DNA of 64,000 bases from Halorubrum laminariae (GCF_024494655.1 NZ_JANHDL010000008.1:49048-113047); one strand, 5' to 3'; positions 25,483 to 34,563 are shown, counted from the stretch's first letter. Made by a program: numbers and translations. Notes: generated by a model not told the origin, from the letters alone.

Positions 25483-26469
25483 CTAAAAGTGCCAGCAGGC
25501 TTTTAGCCTGACGAGCGTATCCCAGTTGGTGTTCCGAGCGGTGTAGAACCGCCAGACGCCACGCACTCGTGCGCTTCCATTCTCCGTCAACGTGTACCCC
25601 TGCCACGGCCGGGATTGGAAAATAGCCACACCGGCGTCACCATTGGGATACTCGGCGTAGTAGGGGTACGCCGAGAGGTCGTAGATTTCGACGGCGATCG
25701 AATCCGAGACGTTGCGCGACTCGGTACGGTACGTGACTTCGACGTCGGTCTCGTTGCCTCGGTCGATTCGCGTGGTCTTCTTCAGCCGGACGCTGATCTC
25801 GGCTTCGAGCGTGAGGTTTGCACTCCAGTCATCCTCGATCTGATAGTCGAGAGCCGGCGTGTGCGAGCCGTCGCGCTCGACGATGGTTTCGCCGTCCTTC
25901 TGCAACCGAACCTCCTCGACCTCGTTGCTCGCGAGCGACCACTCGATCGTCGTGTTTCCCGAGGAGCTTCCGTTCGGGACGCGAACGCGATAGTCGACGA
26001 ACCCCCGCATCGTGCCGTTCGGCGCGATATAGAGCGGGGTTTCACCCGATTCCAAGTGACCTCGCGTCGACGGCTGCACTGCGAACACCGTGGCGTGGGC
26101 GTCCTCGATAAACACGCCATCTTCGAGCGACGCATGCGGCGGATGCACCGACGTATCCGACCCACCGGCTTCGAGATCGGCGAAATCGTTTCGCGTCCAC
26201 GTTGCAGCGGTCGCCGGCGGGCGCGTGAACGTGATGTCTGTCCCGTTTGCGAGTTGGTGCATCGCGGTCCGGCTCTCGCCGTATCGCTGCTGGTACTCCT
26301 CCTGGCTGATGTAGTTGTCCGCGTCGCGAGACCACAGCGTCGCTGATTCATTCGCAGTGAGCCCATTCCCCTCCGTCCCCGGCCGTGGCGGGCTTGCAGT
26401 AACGAGACCTGTGACTAGACTCGTCACGAACAGGGCGGCCATAAGCACGGAGAGCTCTCGTTGTTTCAT
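25483..26469 (-). CDS. Exported protein, probably C-terminally truncated (conjugation-type cluster)
   Basis: A 328-residue protein with an N-terminal signal sequence (SVLMAALFVTSLVTGLVTAS). The mature part is beta-rich with many Asn-X-Ser/Thr sites, typical of a haloarchaeal surface protein. The reading frame ends abruptly after VRLKACWHF. A continuing stretch in another frame (ending at 25412, with LLALLEKAPDGTAITVRWYS) suggests a frameshift or deletion. The next two genes are a small pilin-like membrane protein and a short acidic protein on the same strand, spaced like an operon. Together they resemble pieces of a haloarchaeal type IV secretion or conjugation cluster; that link is inference. 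Confidence 0.6.
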   Translation of the reverse strand: MKQRELSVLMAALFVTSLVTGLVTASPPRPGTEGNGLTANESATLWSRDADNYISQEEYQQRYGESRTAMHQLANGTDITFTRPPATAATWTRNDFADLEAGGSDTSVHPPHASLEDGVFIEDAHATVFAVQPSTRGHLESGETPLYIAPNGTMRGFVDYRVRVPNGSSSGNTTIEWSLASNEVEEVRLQKDGETIVERDGSHTPALDYQIEDDWSANLTLEAEISVRLKKTTRIDRGNETDVEVTYRTESRNVSDSIAVEIYDLSAYPYYAEYPNGDAGVAIFQSRPWQGYTLTENGSARVRGVWRFYTARNTNWDTLVRLKACWHF

Positions 26470-26497
26470 GGGGGCTCGCGACGGGGACGGTAGTCGC

Positions 26498-26920
26498 CTA
26501 CCAGGGGGCGAGGTCGACGCACTGCGCCAGCGGGAGGTTCATCATCGACCCGGCAACGGTGTAGAGTGGTCCAAGGGCGACGAGGACGACCGTAGACTTC
26601 ATCGCGGAGCGCTTGTGGCGCTTGAGACCTTTCTTCTGGTCTGGCGTGATCGTGAACATCTCGATGAGGGAGTCGGCCTGCCACACGACTGCGAGGCCGA
26701 CAATACCCAGCGCCGTGGTAAGCTGGAAGAAGCCCTCGATCATGCTGGGGAGGTTGTCCGCGCTACAGACGGCGTTCGTCTGTGCGGCGGCGGGTTCCAC
26801 AGCGAACAGGCTCAGGAAGACCACGATGAGCGCGGCCTGTCTGGGAATCCTGCTCGCTGCCGTGGACTGGCTGTCGGCGCGATTCGAAGCCGTCTCGGAG
26901 GGCGTATTGTCCTGTGACAT
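26498..26920 (-). CDS. Small membrane protein, pilin/VirB2-like layout
   Basis: A 140-residue protein. A polar N-terminus leads into a hydrophobic segment ending AVEPAAAQT, compatible with a signal sequence. Two further hydrophobic helices follow (about residues 66-84 and 108-128), separated by a basic loop (KKGLKRHKRSAMK). Two cysteines lie at each end of the mature part (AVCSADN and AQCVDLA). The arrangement of leader, two helices and basic loop recalls VirB2-type subunits, but similarity at the residue level was not tested. It lies 28 bases upstream of the exported-protein gene. Confidence 0.6.
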   Translation of the reverse strand: MSQDNTPSETASNRADSQSTAASRIPRQAALIVVFLSLFAVEPAAAQTNAVCSADNLPSMIEGFFQLTTALGIVGLAVVWQADSLIEMFTITPDQKKGLKRHKRSAMKSTVVLVALGPLYTVAGSMMNLPLAQCVDLAPW

Positions 26921-26926
26921 AGCGGG

Positions 26927-27175
26927 TTACTCCTCTGCATCGTCGACGAGTGCTTTCAGATCAGCGTAGCGGTTGGTCTCGTCGACGATCTCGTCTTTCG
27001 TGTAGCCCTGTTCGCGGGCCCGTTCGAAGAGATCTCGAAGCTCGTCAGGGTCAACGTCGCGAAGCTCCATCTCGTCTCGGAGGGCGCGGCGATAGAGGGC
27101 GGACCCGTTGATATGGCTGTTCCACGTCAGGTACAGGTCATCGATGTCTTCGATGGTGACTGACCGTGTGATCAT
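26927..27175 (-). CDS. Small acidic helical protein
   Basis: An 82-residue protein starting MITRSVTIEDIDDLYL and almost entirely helical and charged. No motif is recognised. The ATG at 27173-27175 gives a normal haloarchaeal N-terminus; the upstream in-frame extension is not coding-like. It is 6 bases from the membrane-protein gene and so probably heads that small operon. Confidence 0.6.
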   Translation of the reverse strand: MITRSVTIEDIDDLYLTWNSHINGSALYRRALRDEMELRDVDPDELRDLFERAREQGYTKDEIVDETNRYADLKALVDDAEE

Positions 27176-27323
27176 ATGTGCGGGGTGGGTATGCACCGGT
27201 TGAGCCCCGGTCCATGGTGGTGTGATAGCTGGAAGATCGGTATATGTTTTCTGGCCCACCAATAGATGCAATAATCTGAAATAAATTACAACCGAACGGT
27301 ACGTTTCTATCGAATCTTACATA

Positions 27324-27364
27324 TTAACCAACAGACCCTCGTATCGCTGCCTGCTGTTGGTTAA
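27324..27364. repeat. Palindromic element TTAACCAAC-N23-GTTGGTTAA, copy 1
   Basis: Two 9-bp arms in inverted order (11 bp if the next two bases are counted) separated by 23 bases. Three further copies with spacers of 22-24 bases occur at 47606, 58733 and 60176. Confidence 0.7.
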
Positions 27365-27423
27365 GTGGGACTGAAACGAGCTACTCGAGTTCCGTGACTT
27401 CGCCTCGTTCGCCACTGAGAGTG

Positions 27424-27588
27424 TCACGAACCTTCGAGTTCCGCCAGTCGTTCCGCGTCGGGAGCATCCCGATTTTGTTCTCGATGGATAGCCACCTTGA
27501 TCTTGTCGCGAGCGTCGTCGGCGTCGCTGGACCGGGCTACTTCCTCGTATTTGGGGGGAGCCCGAAGCGTACCAGTGAACCACCCCAC
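27424..27588 (-). CDS. Possible small protein
   Basis: A 54-residue frame from GTG 27588 (GWFTGTLRAPPKYEEVARSS, then an acidic helix) has the composition of haloarchaeal coding sequence, and the opposite strand does not. The start lies only 35 bases from the divergent zinc-finger gene. A weak AT-rich box near 27618-27630 could be its promoter. It could also be a fragment. Confidence 0.35.
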   Translation of the reverse strand: MGWFTGTLRAPPKYEEVARSSDADDARDKIKVAIHREQNRDAPDAERLAELEGS

Positions 27589-27622
27589 AAACGTAAATGC
27601 GCTCAGTTCGAACTCTTTACTT

Positions 27623-28231
27623 ATGTCATCGAACCCGTTCGACTTCGTCGTGAGAATGCTGGGGATCGAAGCTCGCGACCTCCTGTCTGAACTCGAGGAT
27701 GTCGACCGAGACAACCTCGATTGGAACGGGTCGTTAGACGCGAACGTGGACTGGGCGAACGAGTCGAACGGCTTACCGCGGCGCTCGCGGCGAGGAATCG
27801 GCGTTCGCCCGGGTCGACGCCTGTCGTCGCCGAACCCGAACCGGAACGACCGCGATCAGCGAGAGCAGTGGTCGTGTCCGTCATGTGAGCGAAATTTCCG
27901 CTCACACCGCGGGCTACAGCGCCACTACGACACCAACCCAGAACACGCGGACGCGGTGATCGACATTGATCGGGAACTGGAGCAGGGTGAAGGAGCCAGT
28001 GGTGGATCCGAATGGGTCGAATTCGACGACCGAGTCGAGACGTTCCGTAAACTTCCGGAGGAGGTCGACGAGAGCGAAATCACCGTCACGCACGACGCAA
28101 CAAACCACTGTGTCCGGATCTCCGGCGCACACGAGGAGCCCATCGATACGAATCCTGTCTCCGAGACGATAGACGGCGAGGTGGAGTGGCGTACGTCCGG
28201 ACGCTACCTCGTCCTCTTGTTCCCGCTGTAG
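27623..28231 (+). CDS. C2H2-type zinc-finger protein with HSP20-like C-terminus, next to gvp cluster
   Basis: A 202-residue protein starting MSSNPFDFVVRMLG. A helical N-terminus is followed by an Arg-rich linker, then a classical C2H2 finger (CPSCERNFRSHRGLQRHYD plus a second His). The C-terminal 75 residues (VEFDDRVETFRKLPEEVDES, then ITVTHDATNHCVRISG and RYLVLLFPL) form a beta pattern like the alpha-crystallin domain and like GvpH. It converges on gvpM with a 60-base gap. It is not one of the standard gvp genes. A gas-vesicle chaperone or regulator role is inference from position and the HSP20-like tail. Confidence 0.6.
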   Translation: MSSNPFDFVVRMLGIEARDLLSELEDVDRDNLDWNGSLDANVDWANESNGLPRRSRRGIGVRPGRRLSSPNPNRNDRDQREQWSCPSCERNFRSHRGLQRHYDTNPEHADAVIDIDRELEQGEGASGGSEWVEFDDRVETFRKLPEEVDESEITVTHDATNHCVRISGAHEEPIDTNPVSETIDGEVEWRTSGRYLVLLFPL

Positions 28232-28292
28232 TTTGATCCCTCAGGGGAACTCCACGATACTCCCTCGTATTCTCGCGCCATACGACCTCAAA

Positions 28293-28547
28293 TCACTCCT
28301 CTCGCTGATTGGCGCGAGATGAGGTCATGAACGCTTCGCTCTGTTGTCGATGAGCAGCATCCCACTCCTCGAACAGGCCGTACTCCGTCATGGTGGTCAT
28401 GCCAGCAATCGCTGCCCGGAGGCTGATCCCGATCAGGGGAATGTCGGCGACCGTCACGATCACGTCCGCTTGAATCACGGCTCCGTCGCGCAGTAACACG
28501 TCGACGAACTCGACGATCGCGTGTGTCTCGTCTTTTGTTGGCTCCAT
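28293..28547 (-). CDS. gvpM: Gas vesicle protein GvpM
   Basis: An 84-residue relative of GvpA/GvpJ: FVDVLLRDGAVIQADVIVTV followed by IPLIGISLRAAIAGMTTM is the conserved hydrophobic core of this family. It is the last gene of the leftward operon. Its start overlaps the stop of gvpL by one base. Family knowledge: GvpM is a minor structural component needed for vesicle nucleation in halobacteria. Confidence 0.85.
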   Translation of the reverse strand: MEPTKDETHAIVEFVDVLLRDGAVIQADVIVTVADIPLIGISLRAAIAGMTTMTEYGLFEEWDAAHRQQSEAFMTSSRANQREE

Positions 28548-29392
28548 TATTTACCAATATCTGGCGCGAACGTGTACGGTGGCCACGGCCCCGTGAATCT
28601 GATCTCTACACCCTCGTGTTCGACGATCGTATCCAATCGATCACCGAGAGCGGTCTCGTCGTCCTCGTCCGCGAGAACGGCGAACCGCACGATCTGTTCT
28701 TTCTCGATGGACGAGTGTTCGTCCTGTAGCGGCGTATTCGTGTCCTGTTCGGTCAGGTCGTTCACGACCGGGGTAATGGCCTCTTTCAGTTGATCTGCTA
28801 GTTCCGTCCGGCGCTCTCGTTTCAGCTCTTGGAGTCGCTGATCGGACTGTTTCTCGAGGAGGAACTTTTTCCCTGCGCCAGATTGTTGCTGGCGCTGTCG
28901 TAGTTCTCGGAGCCGGTCGTCTCGGTCTGCGATGGTCTCCTCGAACGGTGCGGAATCCCACAACAGATTGATGCGATACTCCCACACTCCCGCGAACGAC
29001 GCTAATTCGTCGCGGAAGCCCTCGTAGTGGTCTTCTAACCACCGTTCGATACTCGCATCACCGCCCTCGAGGATCGTGTCGAATCGCATCGGCAGCGGCG
29101 TACCGAACGCGTCGCTCGCCGCGTCGACGACCTGCTGGTGCGTGACCAGCCATCGCTTCACCTGTTCGAGGTCTTCCGTCTCGTAGACCGTCTCACAGTC
29201 ATGGACGACGGCGCCCACGCAATCGGCCTCGACGACGTAGACAGGGTTGTCGTCGACCCCGGTCGTGGACAGGGTCGCCGATTCCGACGACGTGGTATCG
29301 ACCACGCAGTATAGATAGCGGCCGTTGCTGACCGTCCGTTCCTCGTTCGCTGTGGTCTGCTCTTCTTCCGGGCTGGGCCGGTGGTCAGTCAT
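28547..29392 (-). CDS. gvpL: Gas vesicle protein GvpL
   Basis: A 281-residue GvpF/GvpL-family protein. The start of the domain is [17 protein letters not shown], and the characteristic C-terminus is [13 protein letters not shown]. The middle has the conserved MRFDTIL region and a basic coiled coil. It is longer than GvpF here (212 residues) because of an extended N-terminus and insert. GvpL is known to contact many other Gvp proteins during assembly. It overlaps gvpK by four bases. Confidence 0.88.
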   Translation of the reverse strand: MTDHRPSPEEEQTTANEERTVSNGRYLYCVVDTTSSESATLSTTGVDDNPVYVVEADCVGAVVHDCETVYETEDLEQVKRWLVTHQQVVDAASDAFGTPLPMRFDTILEGGDASIERWLEDHYEGFRDELASFAGVWEYRINLLWDSAPFEETIADRDDRLRELRQRQQQSGAGKKFLLEKQSDQRLQELKRERRTELADQLKEAITPVVNDLTEQDTNTPLQDEHSSIEKEQIVRFAVLADEDDETALGDRLDTIVEHEGVEIRFTGPWPPYTFAPDIGK

Positions 29393-29730
29393 ACGTCATC
29401 ACGCTGGGATTCCGGCGAGTGGCGACGTGACGGTGTCTCGTGCTCGGATAGCTGTTCGATGGCGTCGCGGATCACGTGATCGAGGTCCTCCCTAAACTCG
29501 GAGACCTCGGCGTCGATGTCCTCTTGCTGTTTCAGTCGCTCGAGCTCGTCTTCGAGGGCCTGTAATTGTCGCCCCAATCGTTCGATTTCGTCCTCTGAGA
29601 GCGACCCGGATTCCATCCGACGCACCGCTTCTTGTTCGAGGGCCTCGACCAGCAATTCGACGACGGTTACGACCAGCGCCGTGAGCCCGCCTTGCAAATC
29701 GTCCGCGTCGTCGTCGAGTGCTAGTTCCAT
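29389..29730 (-). CDS. gvpK: Gas vesicle protein GvpK
   Basis: A 113-residue protein starting [20 protein letters not shown]. The segment [20 protein letters not shown] and the heptad-like helix [21 protein letters not shown] match the GvpK family. The start is set by the family N-terminus and by coupling to gvpJ, whose stop lies directly before it; the longer upstream frame is a shadow. GvpK is essential for vesicle formation in halobacteria, and its exact role is not established. Confidence 0.88.
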   Translation of the reverse strand: MELALDDDADDLQGGLTALVVTVVELLVEALEQEAVRRMESGSLSEDEIERLGRQLQALEDELERLKQQEDIDAEVSEFREDLDHVIRDAIEQLSEHETPSRRHSPESQRDDV

Positions 29731-29731
29731 C

Positions 29732-30076
29732 TCATTTGGTCTCCTCCGCTGACGTGGATGCCGTCGGCGTCGAATCGTCCGACAGTGGGTTCGTCGACTC
29801 GGTCTCCGATTGGGTTTCCGACGCCGGGTCGGACTGGTCCGGTGAGATATTCGCGGCGGACTCGACGCGCTCCATATCCGTCCCCGTTGGGAACTCGAGC
29901 CCGTATTCGGCCGCTGTCTCGAACGAAGCAATCGCGGCCCGTAACTCGATACCGAGGAGTTCCGTGTCCCCGACGCTGACTGCGATATCCGCGTTGACGA
30001 CGACTCCTTTGTCTAGGAGCATCTCCAGCATCTCGGCGAGGTCGCCCTGCGAGCGCGTCGGTTTGGGGTCACTCAT
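29732..30076 (-). CDS. gvpJ: Gas vesicle protein GvpJ
   Basis: A 114-residue GvpA-like minor structural protein: [20 protein letters not shown] and [19 protein letters not shown] are the conserved core helices and strands. The C-terminal tail is Ser/Thr/Asp-rich. Its start overlaps the gvpI stop by eight bases. GvpJ is thought to form part of the conical cap or nucleation complex. Confidence 0.9.
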   Translation of the reverse strand: MSDPKPTRSQGDLAEMLEMLLDKGVVVNADIAVSVGDTELLGIELRAAIASFETAAEYGLEFPTGTDMERVESAANISPDQSDPASETQSETESTNPLSDDSTPTASTSAEETK

Positions 30077-30503
30077 CGTTCACCTCGTCCTCAGTGGGAC
30101 TCCCGGACGCGCTCTCATCCGACGGAGCGGATGCCTCCGAGTTTCCACCGGCTGTTTTCTGGTGAAGCCGTTGGCCGTACAATCGCTCTCGAGCCGTCAT
30201 ATCCGAGTACTTCGGAGTCTTCGGGACGGTCGAGTGGGAGTTGCGTACCGCGTTCTCCCCGTTCGACTTCTGAGGCGGCATCGTCGAGTGAGCCGCTGGA
30301 TTCTCGACCGTTTCACCGTCAGCATCGTCGCCGTCGGAATCGTCACGCCGGGTCTCCGACTGCTTCCGGTTGCGGGTCCGACGCCGGGCGAGTTTTTCGC
30401 GCTGCCGAAGCAGCTTGCGCCGGGCTTTATCGCGGTTGATCTGCGCCTTTACTCGTGCCTGTCGTGCTTTCTGCTCGTGTTTTTGTTGTTGTTTGTCGCT
30501 CAT
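30069..30503 (-). CDS. gvpI: Gas vesicle protein GvpI
   Basis: A 144-residue basic, helix-rich protein: MSDKQQQKHEQKARQARVKA continues into an Arg/Lys-rich region, a polar middle and an acidic C-terminus. The basic composition in an otherwise acidic proteome is characteristic of GvpI. It lies in the conserved H-I-J position and overlaps gvpH by four bases. In other halobacteria GvpI influences vesicle shape but is not essential. Confidence 0.82.
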   Translation of the reverse strand: MSDKQQQKHEQKARQARVKAQINRDKARRKLLRQREKLARRRTRNRKQSETRRDDSDGDDADGETVENPAAHSTMPPQKSNGENAVRNSHSTVPKTPKYSDMTARERLYGQRLHQKTAGGNSEASAPSDESASGSPTEDEVNDE

Positions 30504-31060
30504 GTGGATTCACCTCCATCGGTGTCCGATGTTCGTGATAGCCGAATTTCGAGAACCTGATTCTTGAGAGTCATATCGCTGATCGCCACGTCCGGCCGGT
30601 CGAGTACGACTCGCTCGACCACGTCGGCGTCGACGCGTAGCGTGAGTGCCTGCTCGTCGGTATCGAGTGCGACGTCGACGTCGTCGTCCGTCACGTCGGG
30701 CAAATCTGCGACCACGACGAGTTCGTCGCCGCTCGTTCCTTCACGAGTCTCGACGTGAATCGAATCCTCCGTCGTCCCTTGCTGACCAGATCGCTGTTCG
30801 GTGCGGGACCGATCGGACGATGGTTCCTCGTCGTGGGACGACCTGTCCGCTCGTCCCAGCCCGATGGAAACATCGTAGTCGTAATCAATTCGGGCGTTTC
30901 CTCGGTCGATACGGCCTGACTCGTGTCGGTGACCGCTCTCCTCTTCGATGTCGGCGAGCGCCTCGACGAGCGTACGCAATTGGTCGAGCAGTTCGCTGGG
31001 CTGGGAAGACTGGTCGTCAGACTCGTCGCCGGGCGTATCGTCGTTTTTGTCGGGCACCAT
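30500..31060 (-). CDS. gvpH: Gas vesicle protein GvpH (HSP20-like)
   Basis: A 186-residue protein. The N-terminus is acidic and low complexity; LLDQLRTLVEALADIEEESG follows. The C-terminal region has an alpha-crystallin-like strand pattern (DELVVVADLPDVTDDDVDVA, LTLRVDADV, NQVLEIRLSR). Family knowledge: GvpH is an HSP20-related stabiliser. The start overlaps the gvpG stop, and the end overlaps gvpI. Confidence 0.87.
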   Translation of the reverse strand: MVPDKNDDTPGDESDDQSSQPSELLDQLRTLVEALADIEEESGHRHESGRIDRGNARIDYDYDVSIGLGRADRSSHDEEPSSDRSRTEQRSGQQGTTEDSIHVETREGTSGDELVVVADLPDVTDDDVDVALDTDEQALTLRVDADVVERVVLDRPDVAISDMTLKNQVLEIRLSRTSDTDGGEST

Positions 31061-31311
31061 TATTTCTTGACCTCCATGCGGTCACGCATCTGCTCTTGGA
31101 TCTGCTCGGCCATCTCCAGTTGCGATTCGAGTTCTTGCTTGCGCTGCTGGTGTTCCTCCTCGGACCGTTCACCGACTTCGTACAGGAGTTGGTTCTCCTT
31201 GATGTCGTCTCGAATCGATTTGGTGTCGTACATCTCGTTGAGCGCCATCGTCTGGAGGATGTCCAGCAACGAGAAGAACGGACTCACGAAGAGGTCGTCA
31301 ACGATGAACAT
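31060..31311 (-). CDS. gvpG: Gas vesicle protein GvpG
   Basis: An 83-residue protein. The N-terminal part FIVDDLFVSPFFSLLDILQT is typical of GvpG; the rest is a charged coiled coil rich in Glu and Gln. It lies between gvpF and gvpH as in other halobacteria. It is needed for vesicle formation and is reported to interact with GvpF/L proteins. Confidence 0.88.
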   Translation of the reverse strand: MFIVDDLFVSPFFSLLDILQTMALNEMYDTKSIRDDIKENQLLYEVGERSEEEHQQRKQELESQLEMAEQIQEQMRDRMEVKK

Positions 31312-31317
31312 GCAGTG

Positions 31318-31956
31318 TCACCCTCCTTGTTGTTGTTCCGCACCGATGTGGATGTCCACGAAATTGTAGGGAGGCCACGGCCCCGTGTACTGGATCGTCA
31401 GGTCGTCGTGCTCCGCTTCGACGTCGTCGATTGCAGAGTCGAAGGCGTCGCGTTTATCGCGGTCCACGAGGTACGACTTGTTGACGATCAGGCGGTCGGT
31501 GAACAGATCGTTCTCAGTCTCGTTGATGCTCAGGTCTGCTAGCTGGTTTGTGACGGTGGCTTGGACGTCGTCCTGAGGGACTGCGTCGTCAGCAGGCGCG
31601 AGTATCTTCACCCCAAGTTCAACGGTCCCCTCAATATCGTTGAGCGTACTGCGCAACGCGCGTCGTGCGCCACGTAATACGCCTTTGAGCGTGCGCTCGT
31701 TTTTGAACGCCATCCCGAAACTCATCGGGACGACGGTGTGCCCCCCGTCGTACTCCAGCACCTCTTGAAGCACGGTGTTGTGCGCTTCCACGTCCTCGTC
31801 GGTGCGCTCGGGGTCGGTCGTGTCGATCTCGGAGACGACGGCCGAGAGCGTCTTGTAATCGACCGTGTAAATCCGGTCTGCGCCAGCGACGCCTTCGACA
31901 TCTAATTCGAGGTCTTGCTGTTTGATGATGCCGTAGGTGTACAGGTTCTCACTCAT
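31318..31956 (-). CDS. gvpF: Gas vesicle protein GvpF
   Basis: A 212-residue GvpF/L-family protein. It starts MSENLYTYGIIKQQDLELDV, and the C-terminus carries the family signature QYTGPWPPYNFVDI. The ATG at 31956 is chosen because it matches the family N-terminus; it overlaps the end of gvpE by eight bases, so the two are coupled. GvpF in other organisms sits close to the GvpA monomer and is essential early in assembly. Confidence 0.9.
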   Translation of the reverse strand: MSENLYTYGIIKQQDLELDVEGVAGADRIYTVDYKTLSAVVSEIDTTDPERTDEDVEAHNTVLQEVLEYDGGHTVVPMSFGMAFKNERTLKGVLRGARRALRSTLNDIEGTVELGVKILAPADDAVPQDDVQATVTNQLADLSINETENDLFTDRLIVNKSYLVDRDKRDAFDSAIDDVEAEHDDLTIQYTGPWPPYNFVDIHIGAEQQQGG

Positions 31957-32530
31957 CGGTCTCACTCCGGTGGGATTGGGATTGTGACTGATTGGCTTTG
32001 CAATCGGTCAGGGCTGCCTTGAGGACGAACGAAAACAGCAGCAACTGATCGGCCGCGTGGTCTATTCGGGTGAATGCTGCGTCGGGAGCGGGGAGGCGAT
32101 ACACTTTGCGCTTGCTTAATTTTTGCATTTCAAGAATACCGTCGTCTGCAAGGTTACTTAAATGCGGATATACTGTGCCCGGACTCAGGTCTGTCCCAAA
32201 CAATCGCCGAATATCTTGTAACAGTTCTTTGCCGCAGGCGCCATCGCGCACAGCGATCAGGAGGAGGAGAATCGCGTCGATGTGTTCGGTAACGATCTCA
32301 TCACTGATCGTGTGCAGCTGGTCATTGTCAAGCCACCCGTCTATCGTAGCGACCGCGTCATCAGTCAGCGGCGTATCCGTGTACCGTTGCGCCGCTCCCT
32401 CATCATGCGGCTGGTCGTCGTGAACTGATGCACCGTTGGAGTCGATCACCGATTCGAGATCGGATACTGTGACCGAGATTGTGGCGTCGGCGTTGATGTC
32501 CGCGGTGAGTTCCTCCAGCAGGTCGTCCAT
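31949..32530 (-). CDS. gvpE: Transcriptional activator GvpE
   Basis: A 193-residue regulator. An acidic N-terminus, the DNA-binding region around KLSKRKVYRLPAPDAAF and a hydrophobic helix near the C-terminus (RIDHAADQLLLFSFVLKAAL) fit haloarchaeal GvpE, a bZIP-like activator. The middle also reads as a PadR-like winged helix (GTVYPHLSNLADDGILEMQ). It activates gvpA and gvpD promoters through sites like the one at 34272-34291. It lies 2 bases downstream of gvpD, with which it forms the usual repressor-activator pair. Confidence 0.88.
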   Translation of the reverse strand: MDDLLEELTADINADATISVTVSDLESVIDSNGASVHDDQPHDEGAAQRYTDTPLTDDAVATIDGWLDNDQLHTISDEIVTEHIDAILLLLIAVRDGACGKELLQDIRRLFGTDLSPGTVYPHLSNLADDGILEMQKLSKRKVYRLPAPDAAFTRIDHAADQLLLFSFVLKAALTDCKANQSQSQSHRSETDE

Positions 32531-32532
32531 TA

Positions 32533-34149
32533 TTAGACCATCTCCGTGAGCGAGATTTCGGGGATCGACTCTGACTGGCTGATACCGATGCCGTGCAAGG
32601 GCGTTAACGGGTTTTCGCCATACAGGATGATGGCGTCACCCAATCGTTCCAGCCGGAAGTGCATATCGGCAACCCAATCCGCTCGCGTGCGGAGTTCAGT
32701 ATCTGGCTTGGTGATGAGCAGTGTCAGGTCGTTGTGGAGAGCGACATAATTCGCAAAGTCACCCAGCCGGGTTTCGAACGCCTCCTGCGCCGTGTCCATG
32801 CTGATCACGTGCAACAACGGGGTTTCACTTTCTGCTCGCACCTGTTCAACGTAGGCTATGTATGGCTCGTACGCGAGTTGCTCGCCTTCTATGGGTGACT
32901 CAAGGTCGTCATCAATCGGATGCGACTGGTCACCTCCTGTAACTGCATCCATCGAACGTGGTTCATCGGCCTGCTCATCTGTCTCATGTGCCGGCGTCGC
33001 TGCATCGTCCGCTGTGGTTGTCGCTGCCATCTCAGCAGCGGACGCATCGGTGTCCAGTTGGTCGTACCGATCTGCATCGTCAGAGGGGCCAGCGTATGTT
33101 TCGAACACGTGGCAGTAGGTATTGAAGACCTGTGGAGAGTGCACCGTATTGAGATCGTTGTGGAGTAAGCCGGGGCTGCCCTCCCGGGGTGGGACAACCG
33201 CAACGCTCATCTCCTGAGCAAGGAAGTTACGAATTGTCGGGAGCGTCAATACGCTCCACGCGTCACGAGACAGATCGGGTCCGAGGTCGAGATGAACGAC
33301 GCTGCCGCGGTTGTAGCCACCCGAGAGGATACGGTCAAGATCACGGATGCCAGTCGAGAATTTCGCCTTCGAATTTGCCAGTGGATCCCACGCGCCCTCC
33401 CCCTCCAGGGTTCCTGTTCGGATGGTTGGTAATTCGACTGGCGTGATTGCCTGGAACTGGCCGTCGGCAAGTGTAAACGGCTGTAAGCGGTTGCCGATCC
33501 GAACACCTCGAAGCTTTTCCAGGCGAAGATGCCGACGCGTTCGGCCGCGGTCGTCCTCTTCCACCTCCAAGGAGACGACACCATCGACGATGTATTCAAG
33601 CGATGAGGACTCCGCTGTTTCTGACACTAACATCAGACGAATGTTCTCTTCGCGGGCAAGAACGACCAGTTGATTCGTCACTGTCTCGATGTCAGGGGGA
33701 TCGTCGTGGCGCGCAGCCAAGTACTCGTAGATGAGTTCCCAGCTATCGAATGCGATTGTGAGTTGCGGGGTCACGGCGTTGATCTCCTGGATCCATTCGA
33801 GGAGCGAATCCAGATCGAGTTTCTCGAATGGCACGTCTACGTCCAGTGGGAGTTCGAATGGGTCTTGGGAGAGGTCAAGAATCGCGGTTGTGTCAAGTGA
33901 GGAGTGATCGTCGAAGTACATCTCGTGCACCGTCTCCTGATCAACGCGCGTGGACACGTAGAAGATATCACCATCCCGGTTCAACACATCGAGACCGCGG
34001 ATCGTGAACAAGGTCTTCCCCGTGCCTGGTGCGCCGTTGACGAGGAGCGATTGCCCGGTATCACCCGTGAAAAACTGGCTGATTTCGCGCGGGAACAGCG
34101 CGAGCCCGGTGTGGTCTGTGGGCGGTTGAGCTGGACTGGATGAACTCAT
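32533..34149 (-). CDS. gvpD: Regulatory ATPase GvpD
   Basis: A 538-residue RecA/KaiC-like protein. Walker [21 protein letters not shown] lies near residue 35, and a Walker-B-like strand is [12 protein letters not shown] near residue 150. A second, KaiC-like half without a clear P-loop follows ([14 protein letters not shown] near residue 280). In other halobacteria GvpD binds GvpE and lowers its amount, repressing the cluster. It is the first gene of the leftward operon. The C-terminal half contains an Asp/Thr-rich insert near residues 360-430. Confidence 0.9.
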   Translation of the reverse strand: MSSSSPAQPPTDHTGLALFPREISQFFTGDTGQSLLVNGAPGTGKTLFTIRGLDVLNRDGDIFYVSTRVDQETVHEMYFDDHSSLDTTAILDLSQDPFELPLDVDVPFEKLDLDSLLEWIQEINAVTPQLTIAFDSWELIYEYLAARHDDPPDIETVTNQLVVLAREENIRLMLVSETAESSSLEYIVDGVVSLEVEEDDRGRTRRHLRLEKLRGVRIGNRLQPFTLADGQFQAITPVELPTIRTGTLEGEGAWDPLANSKAKFSTGIRDLDRILSGGYNRGSVVHLDLGPDLSRDAWSVLTLPTIRNFLAQEMSVAVVPPREGSPGLLHNDLNTVHSPQVFNTYCHVFETYAGPSDDADRYDQLDTDASAAEMAATTTADDAATPAHETDEQADEPRSMDAVTGGDQSHPIDDDLESPIEGEQLAYEPYIAYVEQVRAESETPLLHVISMDTAQEAFETRLGDFANYVALHNDLTLLITKPDTELRTRADWVADMHFRLERLGDAIILYGENPLTPLHGIGISQSESIPEISLTEMV

Positions 34150-34271
34150 TACTTTTCTCCAGTCGGTGACGGTAGAGCATTCCTGACTCGTAGGTGAGGC
34201 TTTCTTCGCATACCGACTATACAGGGAGTTTTATGCTCCCCTTACTTAGAAGTACGGCTCATTACAGGAGA
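34150..34271 (-). promoter_or_regulatory. gvpD promoter region
   Basis: The divergent region between gvpD and the gvpA activator site contains AT-rich boxes on the minus strand (for example gcataaaactcc near 34227-34238) that could serve as the gvpD promoter. The exact box is not certain. Confidence 0.4.
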
Positions 34272-34297
34272 TGAAACGACTGCTGAAACTATACATA
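34272..34297 (+). promoter_or_regulatory. GvpE activator site and TATA box of gvpA
   Basis: TGAAACGA-N4-TGAAACTA (34272-34291) matches the known haloarchaeal GvpE site TGAAACGG-N4-TGAACCAA in layout. It abuts a TATA-like tatacata (34290-34297). Start of transcription about 25 bases on would leave a leader of roughly 15-20 bases before gvpA, as reported for this gene. Confidence 0.75.
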
Positions 34298-34332
34298 CCA
34301 TTTTGTGACGGGCGAGTACAGTTGTGAATGCA

Positions 34333-34563
34333 ATGGCGCAGCCAGATTCCTCAGGCTTGGCAGAAGTGCTGGATCGCGTACTGGACAAAGGTGTCGTCGT
34401 GGACGTGTGGGCTCGCGTGTCGCTTGTCGGCATCGAAATCCTGACCGTCGAGGCGCGGGTCGTCGCCGCCTCGGTGGACACCTTCCTCCACTACGCAGAA
34501 GAAATCGCCAAAATCGAACAAGCCGAACTTACCGCCGGCGCCGAGGCGGCACCCGAGGCCTGA
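34333..34563 (+). CDS. gvpA: Major gas vesicle shell protein GvpA
   Basis: A 76-residue protein starting [20 protein letters not shown], with [20 protein letters not shown] and the tail [13 protein letters not shown]. From memory this is essentially the sequence of the plasmid-type Halobacterium GvpA. Its ribs form the gas-permeable wall. The ATG at 34333 is preferred over an in-frame GTG at 34324 because of the family N-terminus. It is followed by a 72-base gap before gvpC, where part of the transcripts may stop. Confidence 0.97.
   Translation: MAQPDSSGLAEVLDRVLDKGVVVDVWARVSLVGIEILTVEARVVAASVDTFLHYAEEIAKIEQAELTAGAEAAPEA

Noticed and set aside
25615..26346. Long plus-strand frame opposite the exported-protein gene
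   Set aside because: Arg-rich composition typical of a shadow frame; the minus strand has a signal peptide and normal acidic composition.
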